In this document: piece after piece, positions 59,325-64,000 of the stretch
Numbering within the stretch: position 1 is the first letter of the stretch
How the letters are laid out: each line of letters opens with the position of its first letter
DNA from: Hormiphora californensis
Lineage: Eukaryota; Ctenophora; Tentaculata; Cydippida; Pleurobrachiidae
DNA: 64,000 nucleotides
Assembly (NCBI GenBank): GCA_020137815.1
Contig: CM035361.1
Coordinates: 4,668,617 to 4,732,616 of the forward strand
Reading direction: 5' to 3'
Notes under the pieces: model-generated
What the model was told of the DNA's origin: nothing
The model's database searches: none
The model's input: only the letters and a program-made list of their open reading frames with translations
Program-made: the position numbers and the translations under genes

Positions 59325-59433
59325 GAGGAACCGAACGAAATAAGTAAACAACCAATCAGAACTCGTTATTTTGGTCACGTGAATGGTTATCAGCCAATCA
59401 GGGACCAGTATTTCCTGGTTCGTTCGGTTCCTG
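59325..59433 (+). mobile_element. hAT-type MITE, copy 7, in the GPCR tail
   Basis: Full-length copy of the family with a perfect 8-bp duplication AAATACTG at 59317-59324 and 59434-59441. Confidence 0.9.
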
Positions 59434-59455
59434 AAATACTGCTAATGCTGATTAA

Positions 59456-59957
59456 AAGACAGATAATATATTGCTGGTATAATTGCTGGTATTGCTCCTA
59501 TTATAATAGTGATATTCAATTGAGTGTCTTGTAATTTTAAACATAATACGTGTTCCGCCTCCTATAATAAATAGTGTGTGTTATCAAAATATTTACCCTT
59601 ATAACTGTTATAGCACCAGTATCTGCAGATCCCAATTACACTTAAGTGTAAACCCTCCGCGTAATTTCACTTCTCAGGTTTGACGTCATCCAATCCACGA
59701 AAGAATTTCTGCCAAACCCAAGCTCGCCACCCAGGAACCGACCGTTCACCGACAAACACATTGTATCCTTACTCGTCTCTATTTCCCTACCCCTCGTTAT
59801 GTGTCCATTAGCCAATCAGGGCGACTCTCCGACGTGTCACGTGACATGTATTAAACGATACACCCCTTAGGGAGGAGAAGATTTCCGGGGTGTCGCTTTT
59901 TCAATCGTTCTCAACTCTCCCTCTATCTCTATCGCTCTCTCTCTTTCTCTCCCTCTT

Positions 59958-59998
<41 letters not shown>

Positions 59999-60080
59999 TT
60001 CAGAGATAGCCTTGCTAACCGCAGTGCTGTGTAAACCCCTGTTTAACCTATCCCCCTCTTGTTTCTCCATTGACCCTCAG
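59456..60080. other. Intergenic sequence with CT-rich tract
   Basis: A CT-rich tract covers about 59935-59992. No gene recognised. Confidence 0.5.
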
Positions 60081-60093
60081 TTTATTAGCCCCT

Positions 60094-60322
60094 TCATTTA
60101 TCAATTGTCATCTTCAATTGACAATCATCGTGTGTATCAATACTCCATTGATTTTGGTTATCGATTGCTGATTTAATCTTGTATAATGACTTCAAAGAAT
60201 GAACCGCCCACTCGATCCTACTGAGCTGCCGATCCATTTTTAGCCTCTCATCTTCACTAGCCTCTGCAGCTTTCAAAAACGCGTCTTTGATTTTTGAGTA
60301 TGAAGTCTGTATAGATTGGGAG
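60094..60322 (-). CDS. Possible exon encoding a coiled helix
   Basis: An acceptor-like CTATACAG precedes an open frame encoding SKIKDAFLKAAEASEDERLK and LSRIEWAVHSLKSLYKIKSA. The frame ends in a stop at 60094. It looks like the last exon of a helical protein, but no partner exon was found. Confidence 0.3.
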
Positions 60323-60476
60323 TAAAGGAAGGTAGAGGGAGCAATGATATGACAGATCAAACGAATGAAATGCAGCTAAAAATTCCATCGCCTAGGTCCC
60401 TAGATGTAGGTTATTTAAGTGTCAGGAGTCAGGGTTTTGTGAGGAAACCCGATATATAGCATTGGTGCCGTTTCTC

Positions 60477-60477
<1 letters not shown>

Positions 60478-60554
<77 letters not shown>

Positions 60555-60580
60555 TCTCTCCCTCTCTCCCTCTCTCCCTT
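60478..60580. repeat. (CT)n microsatellite
   Basis: CT dinucleotide tract grading into TCCCTC repeats. Confidence 0.92.
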
Positions 60581-61096
60581 CACAGTTATTAGGCCCTCTG
60601 CATTCCAGGCTTTTTTCACAATTCCAAAATTCGTTTTTCTCCCATATATGCAACCGGATGATGTGTCACTTGTGTCAGTGGGCAGTGCTCTTTTTTTACT
60701 TTCTTAAAGAAATTTCTTCAGCTGCCATTTAAATTTTGACAATGGATTCTGCTAATCTTTCTTCATCAGACATGTTTTGCTTCATGCTAACTTAGCTTAG
60801 TTCTAATTATAGTTGACTTGATCAGCCCTTCTTCTTCTTATTCGTAGAGGCTGTCTCAGCTAGGGCCAACCCAGTCTGAGCGCACGTTGTCAAAAAGGCG
60901 CAAGATAGCTTTTTCTCGGAGGTCAAATGATTAACTGCTGATATGTCTAGCCGGAACTATATCTTTGTGTCTGATATCATTAATAGGGGATCCAATATGT
61001 ATGTGTTTACTTGAGTGCTAGGTACAAAAATAGATCACACCTCTTTAAATTGTTTAGGGGCCGAATGGAATGCATATCTCAAACGTTCTCTCCCTT

Positions 61097-61097
<1 letters not shown>

Positions 61098-61178
<81 letters not shown>
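61098..61178. repeat. (CT)n microsatellite
   Basis: CT tract of about 80 bp; accounts for the open frames across it on both strands. Confidence 0.92.
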
Positions 61179-61180
<2 letters not shown>

Positions 61181-61519
61181 TTCTTTGCCAAAGGATCTGC
61201 TGAAAAAGCATCTTCATTATACGTGCCCTCGCTCGATCCTTTCGTTTATATTTCATAATTTTTATCTGAGCTAATTTATGCCATTTAGAAAAATATATTG
61301 TTTTGGTTTTCTGTTTTGCATTCAATAAGAATATATCTGCTTGGTACTTTTTGGAAGCTGTTGCAAGGCCTTTGAAATATATCCTAAATATCCTGCAAAT
61401 ATGTGGCCTATTTGTTGTTGGGTACGTCTGACCTGGGTACCAACCGCATCTCGACAAATACCTGCAGTAGTAGCAATCCCCTAGATTAGAGAGATTGAGA
61501 CCACATAAACGATCATACA

Positions 61520-61600
61520 TAGTCGGACCCCGATTTACCGGGATGCGTTTATTATAAACTCCCTATAGTTTCTCCGCCCGGTAAATCGGGGTCCGACTAT
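61520..61600. mobile_element. ~80-bp pogo/Tigger-like MITE, diverged
   Basis: TAGTCGGACCCCGATTTACC and GGTAAATCGGGGTCCGACTA form the two ends, a variant of the CAGTCGGACC family with a different interior. Confidence 0.75.
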
Positions 61601-64000
61601 AATGTCACAGTACCTATCCGTTACAGTTACGAAAATCAACATACCGACACCCTGGCGTACACCTCGAATAATAGGGCTCGCAAAACGTCCATTTTGCATC
61701 CCCTGCAAATTAATTCTGAGCTCCTAAAAACCGCAACTTGGCAAAACTACATAATCCCTGGGTGTGTCACAGTGTCTGGTACGGAAATTATGCCGACTTG
61801 AATTTTCTCTGCCCCCCCCCCCACGATTACCCTCGACGATGGGTAGGATGATCAGACGTTTGCGGGTAGAATGAGATGGGTCGGGGCCGGACTCTCTTAG
61901 GAATCTCTCGCATAGGTATCATGTGGTTAAGAAATTCCAATCCCGATTATCCTAATTATTAATTCTCTTTCTTTCCGTTTTTACTCATCTTTTGTCTGAT
62001 CAAGTTTCGACCGCTCGCGTATGCCGATTCCTAGGCTATTATATCAGATCCTTTATTCTGCATGCGTTTCCCCTTTTGGATTGCATGCAGAGGTGTACAT
62101 TTAATTCATATGAGAACAGCTGCCCCGCGGGGAATGGGGTTGTCTGACAAAAAACTCTCCATTCCGAACCAAAGCGTGCGTGATAGTATGACAACCAGGG
62201 ACAATATATTGTTTTTCGATTGATATACCAGCTCTCAGCTCACCTTTAATAATGATCTGATCTTGAATCATATCGTGCAATCTACTTTCAAACCTAATTT
62301 CGATGAATCGCTGCTGTACCAGCCTTTGTTATAGCACGGGCTAGTGAATTGTAATGAATCGATTCGCTTTACTTCATCTCTCCCTCTTTCTATCTCTATC
62401 TCCATTTCTATATCTCTTTTCATCTCCCTCTATATCTGCCCCCGGTCCTCACTCTGTCACTATTTCGTTACGTAACTTTAGGTGGCTGTCTGCAGCAGCC
62501 GCAGAACGATCAAATCTTTGTCTTGTCTGCGGTTTGAGCAGAGCATTAGTCACCATGGAGACTGGATAACGCTGATAACGCCATATATGGGCATGGAGAT
62601 GCAGGAGATCATCATTTGGATCAGCGAGATGTTGTATCATCCTAGGGTCTCGTGAATGAGATCTGTTCAGGGAGGAAAATTAGAAAAATCAACTGTTAAT
62701 CAACACGCCGTCTCGACAGCACGGGAGGACAGCACCTGCCCAGCTGAGACCCAATCTGTCTGACCCCACGTCTCCCACCACCGCTCCTCCCACACATGCA
62801 GCAGCTCGACAGTATGGGGGAGAGGACGGTGACAGGAGCCAATATCTGACCGTTAGAGTTTTAGAACCGTTGCGTTCCTGTCACCGGCCGTATTCTTTGA
62901 TTTGATTTGACGGTTCGAACCATAGTCATGAGCGCATATTCCAATTGGAGGGCTTTTAGGTGTCGAATTGGGTGTTTTAATCGACTTTCAATATTCCTCA
63001 GAGATGAAGGGAGAGAGAAAAGAGAAAAATCCGAGAAGGGGAGAGAGAGAGAAGGGAGAAGAGGGAGAGCAGAAAACCCCGGAAGTCTCCGCTCTAGCTC
63101 GTCTGTTTGCTCGCGCTCTCTGCCTCTTCGCCTTAATTTTGTTTTCATCTCCCTTCTCCTCCTCTCTTCCTCTTGGTTTCTTCTGCTCTCCTCCCTTTTT
63201 TTTTGTCTACTTTTTTTTAATTTTTAATGAATTTACCACCTTTCCCATATATCCCGGTTTTTTCTCCAACAATTTAAAATGCCGGGTTTTTGGGTTGTCT
63301 TATCTTTATTTCGCTTTGTTTTGTTTTTTATAAAAATTTTTCTGACGGTTTTCTTGGGTCGTTATCTTTGAAATATTTTTTAGATCATTTTTTAGATTTT
63401 TTTAAAATCATTTTAAGTTCCGTTGGACAGGTTTGTGACTTAAAAAAAATGTTTTAATAAAAAGTTGTTACCCATTACTAGATTTTGAAATATCTTTAAA
63501 ATCTTTTTTTATTCCTCTTACTATTAATACATAACCGCAATAATATTTTTATTACCCCCATATCCCCCTTATTTAAAAAATCATCCATAATTTTTTCCTG
63601 GTTTTCTACCCCTCTCATCTTTAAATTTATCCTGAATTTCTTGACAGGATCCCCTTGTTTTATAATGGGACCTTTTCTTCCGAGCCCTAATCCCGGTCGT
63701 TTTTTTGAAAATAAGGAAAAGAAAAAAAGGGGGTCAAAATGAATGGGAAGAATGAAAAGGAAGGAATTAAAGGAAAGGTAAAGGGGATAAAATTTTGGTT
63801 TTTGTTCCTTCCCGATCCGGGAACAAGAAAGGTAGAAAATATAGATTTTGCTTTTTGGCTTACTGAAAAGGCAAGCTGTGGGGGAAAATAGGGCAAAATA
63901 TAGAGGTAATGAAAATTTAACTTATAATTTATTTCACTTTGGAAATTATTAAATTTTTGACCCGCAGTCTATTTGTAATTTTTAAAAGGGGCTTTTTCGG
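61601..64000. other. No gene recognised; low-complexity T-rich end
   Basis: A copy of the CCATATATGGGCATG motif lies at 62581-62595. From about 63130 the sequence becomes T-rich and low in complexity, with no exon I can support. Base quality may be poor at the contig end. Confidence 0.5.

Larger units (their letters stand above)
57341..59455 (+). pseudogene. Class A (rhodopsin-like) GPCR pseudogene with two transposon insertions
   Basis: Seven-transmembrane hallmarks appear in order but in different frames. TM1 (VALILLFAMLISCPLNAFV), TM2 (LSLLDFLSCLLIPLYCIV), TM3-5 in one frame (57621-58004) with TLAIVRYVQITRPF as the DRY-box equivalent, TM6 (FLTNITSIIAGLAIIYI) and TM7 with INSIINPIIF for NPxxY. 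At least three frameshifts separate them. After TM7 the tail is cut by a piggyBac-like element at 58225. The same frame resumes after it (RMETQPRVTRDPS...) until a hAT MITE at 59325. The stop that fits the uninterrupted tail is 59453-59455. Confidence 0.85.

Overview
This is eukaryotic, almost certainly metazoan, genomic DNA. Genes are split by short GT-AG introns. The proteins are typical of animals: a sedoheptulokinase, an NPC2/ML protein, a papain-type protease, an SRCR protein, a multi-domain F-type lectin, a secreted NTR-TSP1 protein and a class A GPCR relic. The rest is dense with non-LTR and DNA transposons, minisatellites and (CT)n/(GA)n tracts. The combination of F-type lectin, DM9-like, ShK-like and SRCR domains suggests a marine invertebrate, perhaps an early-branching animal such as a cnidarian or sponge. 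I cannot name the species. Exon models were built by reading splice signals and checking that reading phase is kept across every junction.

Layout. 1-5.8 kb: no gene recognised; a pogo-like MITE end, a self-complementary repeat block, a (GA)n tract and a 1.57-kb foldback element with a TC-rich array inside. 5.8-24.5 kb (+): a multi-exon TPR-like gene. Its introns hold a full-length LINE, whose ORF1 is itself interrupted by a 1.48-kb Mutator-like element, and two intronless same-strand genes: a cathepsin-like protease with a C-terminal ShK-like module, and an SRCR protein with a (PTPA)n spacer. 24.9-26.2 kb (-): an NPC2-like gene with three copies of one hAT-type MITE in and around it. 27.6-29.7 kb (-): a secreted NTR-TSP1 protein. 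32.8-34.9 kb (-): a DM9-like plus beta-trefoil-like protein. 38.9-41.4 kb (+): sedoheptulokinase. 41.7-46.6 kb (-): a giant PDG-repeat protein with one 4.1-kb exon. 48.0-52.8 kb (-): an 11-exon secreted F-type lectin. 54.7-56.4 kb (-): a predicted myristoylated orphan and a glycine-rich fragment. 57.3-59.5 kb (+): a GPCR pseudogene split by a piggyBac-like and a hAT-like element. 59.5-64 kb: essentially no gene signal.

How it fits together. No operon-like pathway is visible. Several neighbours encode secreted or surface proteins that would suit extracellular digestion, recognition or innate defence (protease, SRCR, NPC2, NTR-TSP1, DM9/trefoil, F-lectin), but a functional link is only inferred. 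The most distinctive structural theme is that tandem repeats in at least three genes begin exactly at an exon end and copy the 5' splice site. A hAT MITE has likewise duplicated a splice donor through its target-site duplication.
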